33,334 nucleotides of DNA from Betaproteobacteria bacterium RIFCSPLOWO2_02_FULL_65_20 (lineage in GTDB: Bacteria; Pseudomonadota; Gammaproteobacteria; Burkholderiales; SG8-39). The translations under genes were made by a program, and so were the position numbers. The stretch spans positions 3,588 to 36,921 of the forward strand of contig MEQZ01000214.1 in assembly GCA_001770425.1 (NCBI GenBank). The letters are read 5' to 3'. The notes beneath the pieces are model-generated. The model was not told where the DNA came from and searched no databases. It was given only the letters and a program-made list of their open reading frames with translations. Below, one piece after another: positions 24,118-30,884 of this stretch. Numbering within the stretch: the first letter of the stretch is position 1; every line of letters begins with the position of its first letter.

Positions 24118-25218
24118 TCACCGATTGCGTACGGATGGCTTTTCATCCGTGCGCAATCGGCGATCCGCGCCCACGGCTTCTTGTCCGCGCAACATCGCAA
24201 GCAGCTTTTTCACCGGCACCGGCACCCCGGCCTGCCTCGCCTGCTCCAGGTCGAACCACGCCGTTCCGGGCTGCCCGGCGCGCGGCATGAGCCGACTGAC
24301 TTCGCATCGGCAGGGCCGGATGTCGAGCGTGAAATGGGTGAAGGCGTGGCGCAACGGCTGGAGGGCGAGCGGCTTGCCGACCTCGCATCCGAGCCGTGCA
24401 GCGCAATGCGCCCGCAGCTCGCCGTCAGCCGGCATTTCCGGAAACGACCACAGTCCGCCCCAGATGCCTGACGGGGGACGCTGCTCCAGAAGGATCTTGC
24501 CCTGGCGCATGAGCAGCAGCATCACCACCGAACGCACCGGCGTCGTCCTGCGCGGCCGGCGCACCGGATAGGCCGCCACGCTCCCACCGGCAAGCGCCGC
24601 GCAGCTCGAGGCAAGCGGACAGCGCCCACAGCCGGGCGATGCCCGCGTGCAAACCGTTGCGCCCAGATCCATCAGCGCCTGCGTATAGGTCTGGACGCCC
24701 CGCTTGGGCACCAGGGATTCGGCAAGCGACCAGAGCACGTTCTCCACCGCCTTGTTCGCCGTGAGTCCGCCCACCGCAAAATGCCGCGCGAGTACGCGCT
24801 TCACATTGCCGTCCAGAATCGCCTCGCGCGCGCCGAACGCAAACACGGCGATGGCCGCAGCCGTCGAGCGTCCGACGCCGGGAAGCGCTTGGAGCTCGAT
24901 GCGTTGTTCCGGGAACACCCCGTGATGCTCATCGAGAATCGCCCTTGCGGCCCGGTGCAGATTGCGCCCCCTCGAGTAGTAGCCCAGGCCCGCCCAAAGG
25001 CGCAGCACGTCCTCCAGTGATGCCCGGGCGAGGCTAGTCACGTTCGGGAAGCGCGCTCGAAACCGCTCGTAATAGGGAATGACCGTGCCGACCTGGGTCT
25101 GCTGCAGCATGACCTCCGACAGCCATATCGGGTATGGATCCCGCGTCCGCTGCCAGGGCAGATCGTGGCGGCCGTGACGCCGGTGCCAGGTGATGAGTCT
25201 CCTGGAAAAATCCTTCAT
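24118..25218 (-). CDS. mutY: Adenine DNA glycosylase MutY
   Basis: The protein has 366 residues from ATG 25218 (MKDFSRRLITWHRRHGR). Catalytic E35 (SEVMLQQT) and D136 (LDGNVKR) match E. coli E37 and D138. The helix-hairpin-helix is LPGVGRSTAAAI. The 4Fe-4S cluster Cys are C190, C197, C200, C206 (spacing 6-2-5). A C-terminal NUDIX-like domain that recognises 8-oxoG follows (about 225-350). It removes A opposite 8-oxoG. The last 13 codons, including the tail TDEKPSVRNR, fall in a perfect-stem hairpin, so the C-terminus probably arose by repeat insertion. In-frame codons upstream of 25218 overlap the palindromic element region. Confidence 0.96.
   Translation of the reverse strand: MKDFSRRLITWHRRHGRHDLPWQRTRDPYPIWLSEVMLQQTQVGTVIPYYERFRARFPNVTSLARASLEDVLRLWAGLGYYSRGRNLHRAARAILDEHHGVFPEQRIELQALPGVGRSTAAAIAVFAFGAREAILDGNVKRVLARHFAVGGLTANKAVENVLWSLAESLVPKRGVQTYTQALMDLGATVCTRASPGCGRCPLASSCAALAGGSVAAYPVRRPRRTTPVRSVVMLLLMRQGKILLEQRPPSGIWGGLWSFPEMPADGELRAHCAARLGCEVGKPLALQPLRHAFTHFTLDIRPCRCEVSRLMPRAGQPGTAWFDLEQARQAGVPVPVKKLLAMLRGQEAVGADRRLRTDEKPSVRNR
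24121..24160 (-). repeat. Palindrome encoding the MutY C-terminal tail
   Basis: CCGATTGCG pairs with CGCAATCGG, and ACGGATG with CATCCGT, with one G-T pair and a 6-base loop. On the minus strand its core (GGATGAAAAGCCATCC) resembles GGATGAAAAACATCC of the hairpin at 24029, only 45 bp away. It begins directly after the mutY stop codon. Confidence 0.8.
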
Positions 25219-25260
25219 GGCAACGACCTGCGGAAACGCTTCATCCGCGGTCACTAAGCC

Positions 25261-25391
25261 GAACCCAAACGGGCGGGCTCGCTTCGGCATCCATCATCTC
25301 CCGATTTCGGGAAGTTGCAATTTCGCAACTTCCCGAAATCGGGAGACTCATGTAAACCCAAGATCTTCGCCAATCGCGGCTACTCGTTGGC
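25261..25391 (+). repeat. Dispersed palindromic element, copy 4
   Basis: The core at 25297-25346 has the same 22-bp arms with an AATTTC loop. Flanks GAACCCAAAC...GCATCCATCA and GGGAGACTCATGTAAACCC...CGTTGGC match copies 1-3. It lies between the 5'-nucleotidase and mutY genes and its right end touches the last codons of the nucleotidase (stop at 25380-25382). Confidence 0.9.
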
Positions 25392-26285
25392 GACGCCGAA
25401 CGGCACATGCCCGGTGGCGACGTGCCGGCTTGCCGATTCGCAGTGGCCGCGCTGGTCGTCGAAGAAAATGTCAGCGCCGAAGGCCATCAGGAAGCGGCCC
25501 TTGTCGAGCCCGCCCAGGAACAGCGCCTCGTCGATCCGGATGTTCCAGGCGCGCAGCGTTCTCACCACCCGCTCGTGCGCCGGCGCGCTGCGCGCGGTGA
25601 CCAGGCCGGTGCGGATCGGCGAAGCATCGGGCGGGTATTCCGACTGGATGCGGTGCAGCGCGGCGAGAAAGCTCTTGAAAGGCCCGCCCGAGAGCGGCTC
25701 CCTGGCCGCGTTCACCTCGGTCGCGGTGAACGCGGCCAGCCCTTCCTCCTTGTAGACGCGTTCGGCCTCGTCCGAGAACAGCACCGCGTCGCCGTCGAAG
25801 GCGATACGCAACTGATCGGTCAGCGCGGTGTTCCGGCCGATATTCGATGGCAGGATCGTCGCGGCGGCATGACCCGCGTCCAGCGCCTTGCGCACATCGA
25901 TCGGATTCGCCGACAGGAACAGGTGCGCATCGAATGCCGGCACGTACGGATAGGTGCTTTCGCCCCCGGTGAACGCCGCGCGCGAGATGTCGAGCTGATG
26001 GTGTTCGATGGAAGTCATGATGCGAAGCCCGGTGTCGGCCGTGTTGCGCGACAACAGGATGACTTCCACGCGCGGCCGGACCGGCGGCAGGGCATTGAGC
26101 GCGAGCAGCTTCTTCACCAGCGGAAATGCCACGCCAGGCGCGAGCCGCTGGTCCTCGTGTTCGCGCTGGTACTGGTAGTAGGCCTCGACGCCGAGTTCCT
26201 CGAACACGCGGTTGCTGTCCTCCAGGTCGAACAGCGCCCGCGAGGAGATGGCGACGACGAGTTTTCCGTCAAACGAGGCGGGCAT
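25380..26285 (-). CDS. Cytosolic 5'-nucleotidase I-type protein
   Basis: The protein has 301 residues from ATG 26285 (MPASFDGKLVVAISSRALFD). The motif VVAISSRALFDLEDSN near the N-terminus is the cN-I/5-nucleotidase family's phosphatase motif, and FGADIFFDDQRGH near the C-terminus provides the acidic metal-binding pair. SNIGRNTALTDQLRIAFDGDAVLFSDEAE in the middle is also typical. It should hydrolyse nucleoside 5'-monophosphates in the cytoplasm; bacterial members are poorly characterised. In-frame codons upstream of 26285 give only low-complexity Arg-rich sequence, so this start is preferred. Genes on both sides are on the same strand, but gaps of 100-160 bp make one operon uncertain. Confidence 0.85.
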   Translation of the reverse strand: MPASFDGKLVVAISSRALFDLEDSNRVFEELGVEAYYQYQREHEDQRLAPGVAFPLVKKLLALNALPPVRPRVEVILLSRNTADTGLRIMTSIEHHQLDISRAAFTGGESTYPYVPAFDAHLFLSANPIDVRKALDAGHAAATILPSNIGRNTALTDQLRIAFDGDAVLFSDEAERVYKEEGLAAFTATEVNAAREPLSGGPFKSFLAALHRIQSEYPPDASPIRTGLVTARSAPAHERVVRTLRAWNIRIDEALFLGGLDKGRFLMAFGADIFFDDQRGHCESASRHVATGHVPFGVANE

Positions 26286-26402
26286 GATCAGGACCGGACA
26301 GGGATTGCGGCACGAGGCGCCAGTGTACAGCGGGCGCGGACGGCAGGCGTTCCCGAGCCGCCGTCTCGCCGCAGGCACCCGGTCCCTCGGCCCGTCGCCG
26401 AA

Positions 26403-27902
26403 TCAGAAACGGTGCCCGGCGCGATACTCGGTCAACAGGTTGTCGTCGGTGATAATGTCCAGCGGGCGCGAGTGATCGGCCTGCTCCCGCGCCACGTCGA
26501 TGAACGTCCGATCCAGGAAACTTCGTATCACTTTCCCGCTTCCGGGCGGGAACAACGGTGCACCGTCGAGAACCAGGCTTTGCAGCCGATCAAAGGCCGC
26601 CTGGGTGCGCAACCCGGGACGAAAATCATGGTCGCTTGCGACGACGAACCCTTGGTAGCGGTAGGCATTCCCGAATACCGCCGAGGCGGTGCGCAACACG
26701 TCGGGGGAACCCGTGCTGTTGTAGGCGAGGATGGCCCCCGGCGCCATGTGCGCCTTCACCTCGGACAGGAATTCCCTGGACAGCAGGCTCGATGCGTAGA
26801 CCCGCCAGTGCCACGTCGTATTGACGACCACGAGGTCATACCGGGCCCCCGGCTGACCCTTGAGCCACCGGCGACCGTCGTCGATATGCAGACGCACCCT
26901 GGCGTCGCGCAATGCGCTGAGTTGCCGCGGATAGTCCTGCATCGCCCCCAGGTAGCCGGGGTTGATCTCGATGATGTCGATTTGCTCGACGCCCGGAAAT
27001 GCCGTCACGAGCTTGAGCCAGCTGCCGATCGACAATCCGATCATCAGCACCCTGCGCGGGCGATCCTGCAGCGCCGACAGGATGAGCAGCCGGTCGATGC
27101 CATTCGAGTTGACCACGGGATCGAGGTTCGCCCGACCGTCATAGACATTGCCGCCGTACACTGCGTCGCCCGATTGCCCGCCGTCGTAGATGGTCACGAT
27201 GCCGTGGCGCGTCTCGACGATGCGCTTGATCGTTCCCGCGTCGGTCGCGACCAGGTGAATGAGCCGGTCGGGAAGCGCCCACGCAAGTCCGCACAGGGCG
27301 ATGCCCGCCGTGCCCAGCGCAGCGATGCGCCATGCCGGCCAGCACTTGAACAGGCAAAGCACACCCGCGAAGAAACCGAGCACGGCCACTACGGCAAAAC
27401 ACTGCTGCGTCGTAAGGATGTCCAGAAGCACAAAACCCGTCACGATCGGCCCCAGCGCCGAGCCCGCGATATTGAACGCGTACACCCGCGACATCGATCG
27501 CCCGACGCGATTGCCGGTCTGGTCCGAGCCCAAGTGGTGCGCGATCGGGAACACCACTGCCTTCAGTGCCGCGGTGATCATGACCAGCAGGCCGCCGCAG
27601 GCCTTCTGCCAGTTCTCCGCAGAGTGAGCGACGATGCCGTACAACCACGGGCTCGCGAGATCGAACACGCCGGAGGCCGTGAGGACCAGGCCGCTGACCA
27701 CCCACAGGTTCCGGGTCCCCGTGCTTGCCTCCTTGCCGATCCGCGCACCCAGTGCGATGCCCAGCAGATAGGCGGCCAGCACGAAGGAAAGCGCCTGGGG
27801 TACCGACTCGTTGGCGAAGCCGAACAGCCGGATCCAGAGAATTTCCTGGCTGAGAGACAGAAAGCCGGCAGCGAACGACAGTAGATGCGGCGCCCGGTTC
27901 AT
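26403..27902 (-). CDS. Spermidine synthase-like membrane protein, C-terminal half (membrane region plus SpeE-like domain)
   Basis: The protein has 499 residues. Residues 1-220 have about six to seven helices (start LLSFAAGFLSLSQEILWIRLFG), and residues 245-490 have a Rossmann methyltransferase-like fold related to spermidine synthase: VLMIGLSIGSWLKL, the acidic IDIIEINPGYL and LHIDDGRRWL. The expected catalytic DP after the YD..V strand is replaced by YDLVVVNTTWHW, and the GGG nucleotide loop is altered to GLSIGS, so aminopropyl transfer is doubtful. It overlaps the upstream gene by 4 bp (ATGA); that gene encodes the matching N-terminal half. In most genomes both halves are one polypeptide. 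Confidence 0.75.
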   Translation of the reverse strand: MNRAPHLLSFAAGFLSLSQEILWIRLFGFANESVPQALSFVLAAYLLGIALGARIGKEASTGTRNLWVVSGLVLTASGVFDLASPWLYGIVAHSAENWQKACGGLLVMITAALKAVVFPIAHHLGSDQTGNRVGRSMSRVYAFNIAGSALGPIVTGFVLLDILTTQQCFAVVAVLGFFAGVLCLFKCWPAWRIAALGTAGIALCGLAWALPDRLIHLVATDAGTIKRIVETRHGIVTIYDGGQSGDAVYGGNVYDGRANLDPVVNSNGIDRLLILSALQDRPRRVLMIGLSIGSWLKLVTAFPGVEQIDIIEINPGYLGAMQDYPRQLSALRDARVRLHIDDGRRWLKGQPGARYDLVVVNTTWHWRVYASSLLSREFLSEVKAHMAPGAILAYNSTGSPDVLRTASAVFGNAYRYQGFVVASDHDFRPGLRTQAAFDRLQSLVLDGAPLFPPGSGKVIRSFLDRTFIDVAREQADHSRPLDIITDDNLLTEYRAGHRF

Positions 27903-28522
27903 CGGGGTCTCCGGAACGCCAGCATCGCGACCAGCGCCACCGCCGAATTGAGCGCTGCCGCGGCACGCACACTTCCCGCCAGACCGAATTCCTGCAGCAG
28001 CACGAATCCCGCAAGCACGGCTCCCACTGACGCGCCCAGCGTATTCGCGTAATAGAGCATGCCAACGGCGCTGCCCACGTGATGATCGGTGGCATTCAAG
28101 TGCGCCACCAGGATCGGCAGGGTGGCGCCCATCAGGATGGTCGGGATGACGAGGATGGAGAAACTGGCCAGCGCGGTGAACTCGTCCCCGCCCGCGGCGA
28201 GCGCCGATCCCGTGGCCCCGATCAGTTGCGGACTGATGAATCCGTAGGCACCGATACAGAGCTCGGTCGCGGCAAATATCGTCAGCAGACGGAGCGGAAA
28301 TCTGTCGGCCACCTGCCCGCCGAGCAACGCACCGGCCCCCAGCCCGAACATGAAGACGGACACGATGACCGTCACCGACTCCAGATCGACGCCGAACAGG
28401 GCATACAGCATCCTTTGCCAGGCGATCTGATAGACGAGCGCGGCCGCCCCGGAGGCGAAGAACAGCCCGAACAAGATTGCGCGCCGGACACCCCGCAGGT
28501 CACTTGCCGCCTGCTTGCTCAT
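27899..28522 (-). CDS. Spermidine synthase-like membrane protein, N-terminal membrane half
   Basis: The protein has 207 residues from ATG 28522 (MSKQAASDLRGVRR), with a purine-rich ribosome-binding region 8 bases upstream. About six helices are present, starting with FGLFFASGAAALVYQIAWQR, the usual opening of membrane-fused spermidine-synthase proteins. GAGALLGGQVADR is the conserved loop. It lacks any catalytic domain and its stop overlaps the next gene's ATG. The two genes probably yield a two-chain form of the usual fusion. It sits at the right end of a leftward unit with only gene remnants upstream. Confidence 0.75.
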   Translation of the reverse strand: MSKQAASDLRGVRRAILFGLFFASGAAALVYQIAWQRMLYALFGVDLESVTVIVSVFMFGLGAGALLGGQVADRFPLRLLTIFAATELCIGAYGFISPQLIGATGSALAAGGDEFTALASFSILVIPTILMGATLPILVAHLNATDHHVGSAVGMLYYANTLGASVGAVLAGFVLLQEFGLAGSVRAAAALNSAVALVAMLAFRRPR

Positions 28523-28581
28523 CGGTCGCGCTTCTTCTCCTTCCAAGGCAAGCCGCCCTCAGGCGCGTTCCGCAGCGCCCA

Positions 28582-28712
28582 TCATTCTATTTTGGTGCCC
28601 GATGCCTTGATCACCTCGGCCCACTTCGCTATTTCCGCCTTCATGAACCGCTTGAACTCTTCGGGGGTGCTGACGCACGGTTCGAGGGCCACTTTCAACA
28701 CCCGCTCCCCGC
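28582..28712 (-). pseudogene. C-terminal remnant of a Bug/TctC-type receptor gene
   Basis: The minus strand reads RVLKVALEPCVSTPEEFKRF, followed by MKAEIAKWAEVIKASGTKIE and TGA at 28582-28584. TPEEF...EIAKWAxVIKASG is the hallmark C-terminus of Bug (tripartite tricarboxylate transporter) receptors. Only about 40-45 residues remain and there is no start. An intact Bug gene lies 1.1 kb to the right on the other strand. Confidence 0.8.
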
Positions 28713-28862
28713 TCACCACGCCCGTGACGGGGCCGCTCCGGCTGGGGCCAGATCCCCATGCTTCGCCGCCATTTCTCTGAGTTCATTCTTCAGCACCTTG
28801 CCCACTGCGTTCCTGGTCAACGCATCCGCGAAGACAGTTTCCAGTCGCGTGCGCGCAAGAGG
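28713..28862 (-). pseudogene. C-terminal remnant of an acyl-CoA ligase (AMP-binding enzyme) gene
   Basis: The minus strand encodes LETVFADALTRNAVGKVLKN followed by ELREMAAKHGDLAPA, ending TGA at 28713-28715. LxRNAVGKVLKxELR is the A10 motif with the catalytic Lys of the ANL superfamily. The frame has a stop (TAA) at 28863-28865 immediately upstream, so only the tail of the gene survives. It adjoins the Bug remnant directly. Confidence 0.78.
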
Positions 28863-28966
28863 TTACCGCATCCGCTACGGCTGCGCATCAAAACTGCCGC
28901 ACGCGAACTTCGGTAAGATGGGCAAGCAGCCGGGCGGCTGCGAGGTTCTCGCAATCGGGAGACGTC

Positions 28967-29815
28967 ATGAGTAAATCACTATGGCCGGAAGGCAAGCGCA
29001 TTGCGGTTGCGCTGACGTTCCTGCTGGAGAGCTGGTCCGAAGGCAAGGCGCCGCCTTATTCGCCGATGACGAGTCCGCCCAAGCCGGGCGCGCTCGACCT
29101 GGCGGGCATACAGTGGTCCGAGTACGGCGCCAGGGCGGGTGGCTACCGGCTGATGCGGATTGCCAAGCAGCACAACCTGCCCGCCACGTTCTGCGTCAAC
29201 GCCCGGGTCGCAGAACTTTTCCCGGCGGTGGTGAAGCAAGTCGTCGCCTCGGGGTTCGAACTGGCCGCCCACAACTATGCGCAGGACCAGGTGCTTCCCG
29301 GCCTCACGGAGGCAGAGGAGCGCGGTGTCATCCGGCGCAGCGTCAAGTTGCTCCAGGACGTCTCCGGCGTGAGGCCGTGCGGGTGGCTGAGTTCCACCAT
29401 CGCGACCACCGAGCACACTGCCGACCTGCTTGCGGAAGAGGGCATGCTCTGGCACGGGGACTACAACTACCTCGATCTTCCCTGCAGGGTCAAGACCAGG
29501 CACGGGTCCATTGTGGCCATCCCGCACAGCGACTATGCCGACAATCGCGTGCTGCGCGGGGCGCCGCGCGATTGGTACCAGTGCTACAAGGACATGTTCG
29601 ACTTCCTCTACCATCAGGAACCGGATGCCTTCATCAATATCACCATCCACGGCCACTTCGGCGGACGGCCGCTGATTTCTGCGGTGCTCGACCAGATGCT
29701 GCGTTACATCACCGGACATCCGGGCGTATGGTTTCCACGGCACGACGACCTCGCCCGGTGGGTGAACGACCGGAGCATCGACGAAATCACCTACGCCGAG
29801 CGGTTCTCGCTATGA
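28967..29815 (+). CDS. Polysaccharide deacetylase-family protein with altered metal motif
   Basis: The protein has 282 residues. The fold signature is clear: VALTFLLESWSEG at the beginning, DLAGIQWSEYGARAGGYRLMRI, GFELAAHNYAQDQ and VNITIHGHFGGRP-like C-terminal blocks, close to PuuE-type and chitin deacetylase-like proteins. The usual TFDDG carries Leu-Leu-Glu instead (TFLLES), and the second motif has AAHNYAQD in place of HxxxH. Catalysis by the standard zinc triad is therefore uncertain. A GGGAGACGTC ribosome-binding site precedes ATG 28967. The next gene is a Bug receptor, a common pairing that suggests a small-molecule substrate such as an amide. Confidence 0.72.
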   Translation: MSKSLWPEGKRIAVALTFLLESWSEGKAPPYSPMTSPPKPGALDLAGIQWSEYGARAGGYRLMRIAKQHNLPATFCVNARVAELFPAVVKQVVASGFELAAHNYAQDQVLPGLTEAEERGVIRRSVKLLQDVSGVRPCGWLSSTIATTEHTADLLAEEGMLWHGDYNYLDLPCRVKTRHGSIVAIPHSDYADNRVLRGAPRDWYQCYKDMFDFLYHQEPDAFINITIHGHFGGRPLISAVLDQMLRYITGHPGVWFPRHDDLARWVNDRSIDEITYAERFSL

Positions 29816-29850
29816 TCCGGTCTCATATGGTTCGAAACAAGGAGGAAAAC

Positions 29851-30816
29851 ATGAAAGCCATTCGATTGACGGCCCTGTCCCTGCTGCTCGCCCCGGTGCT
29901 TGCACTGGCCCAGGCATATCCATCCAAGCCGGTGCGCATGGTGGTTCCCTATTCGGCGGGCGGCGCGACCGACACGGTCGCGCGCGCGGTCGGCAATCGC
30001 CTCTCCGAGGCGCTTGGTCAGCAGGTGGTGATCGACAACCGCGGCGGCGCGAGCGGCATGATCGGCTCGGACATCGTCGCCAAGGCGGCGCCGGACGGCT
30101 ACACGCTGCTGCTGACGGTCGGCCCGCCGCACAGCGCGTTCCCCTTCTTCATGAAGAACGTTCCATTCGACACCGTCAAGGATTTCACCCCGATCATCGT
30201 CGTCGGCACCGCGCCGCAGGCGATCGTGGTGCATCCTTCGCTGCCGGTGACCTCGCTGAAGGGACTCATCGACTATTCGAAAAAGAACCCGGGCAAGCTC
30301 TCCTACGGCACCTCGGGCGTCGGCTCCTCGCAGCACATGGGCGGGCTGCTGCTCAACCGGGCGGCCGGCACCGACATGGTTCACGTGGCGTACAAGGGTG
30401 GCGCACCGGCGCTGAACGATGTGCTCGGCGGCCAAATCCCGGTCGCCATCGTGATCCTGTCCAACGTGATCACCCATGTGCGCGCCGGTAAGCTGCACCT
30501 GCTGGCGGTGCTGGAGGCGCAGCGCGCCAAGGCGGCGCCCGACACGCCGACCGTCGCCGAGGCCGGCGTGCCGGGCTACGCGGTGCCCGACACCTGGATC
30601 GGACTGGTCGGACCGGCGAGGCTGCCCGAGGCGATCGTCAACCAGGTGAATGCCGCCGTGCTGAAGGCGCTCGGCTTCGCGGACGTGCGCGCGCGGCTCG
30701 AGGCGGCCGGCTTCGAAGTCCGGGGCAATACGCCGAAGGAATTCGCCGACGGGATCGCGAAGGGCTACGAGACCTACCGGAGAATCGCGACCGAGGCTGG
30801 CATCAAGCCGGAGTAG
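29851..30816 (+). CDS. Bug/TctC-type periplasmic solute receptor
   Basis: The protein has 321 residues with a Sec signal peptide (residues 1-21, LLLAPVLALAQA), a GGAGG ribosome-binding site 5 bases before the ATG, and Bug motifs: YPSKPVRMVVPYSAGGATDTVARAV at the N-terminus, VIDNRGGASGMIGSDIVAKA, then AYKGGAPALNDVLGGQIPVAI. It captures a carboxylate or similar anion in the periplasm, probably for a tripartite (TTT) carrier, but no TctA/TctB genes are here; many Bug genes in Burkholderiales are such orphans. The deacetylase-like gene is just upstream on the same strand. Confidence 0.93.
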   Translation: MKAIRLTALSLLLAPVLALAQAYPSKPVRMVVPYSAGGATDTVARAVGNRLSEALGQQVVIDNRGGASGMIGSDIVAKAAPDGYTLLLTVGPPHSAFPFFMKNVPFDTVKDFTPIIVVGTAPQAIVVHPSLPVTSLKGLIDYSKKNPGKLSYGTSGVGSSQHMGGLLLNRAAGTDMVHVAYKGGAPALNDVLGGQIPVAIVILSNVITHVRAGKLHLLAVLEAQRAKAAPDTPTVAEAGVPGYAVPDTWIGLVGPARLPEAIVNQVNAAVLKALGFADVRARLEAAGFEVRGNTPKEFADGIAKGYETYRRIATEAGIKPE

Positions 30817-30884
30817 TGCGCGACCATGATGTCCGAACGCGCCCGCGGTCGGATCCGCTGGCGCGGCCGGTGCTCAGCGGCCCG

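Noticed and set aside
5883-25346. The four palindromes as a CRISPR array or as intrinsic terminators
   Set aside because: The copies are many kilobases apart with no spacer pattern, and none has the T-tract of a terminator.
26286-26402. Possible promoter or small RNA between the nucleotidase and spermidine-synthase-like genes
   Set aside because: Nothing more than high-GC spacer could be seen; no hairpin with T-run and no convincing -10/-35.
25407-27884. 825-codon open frame on the plus strand
   Set aside because: It is antisense across two genes with recognised motifs (5'-nucleotidase and spermidine-synthase-like) and has no recognisable domain.
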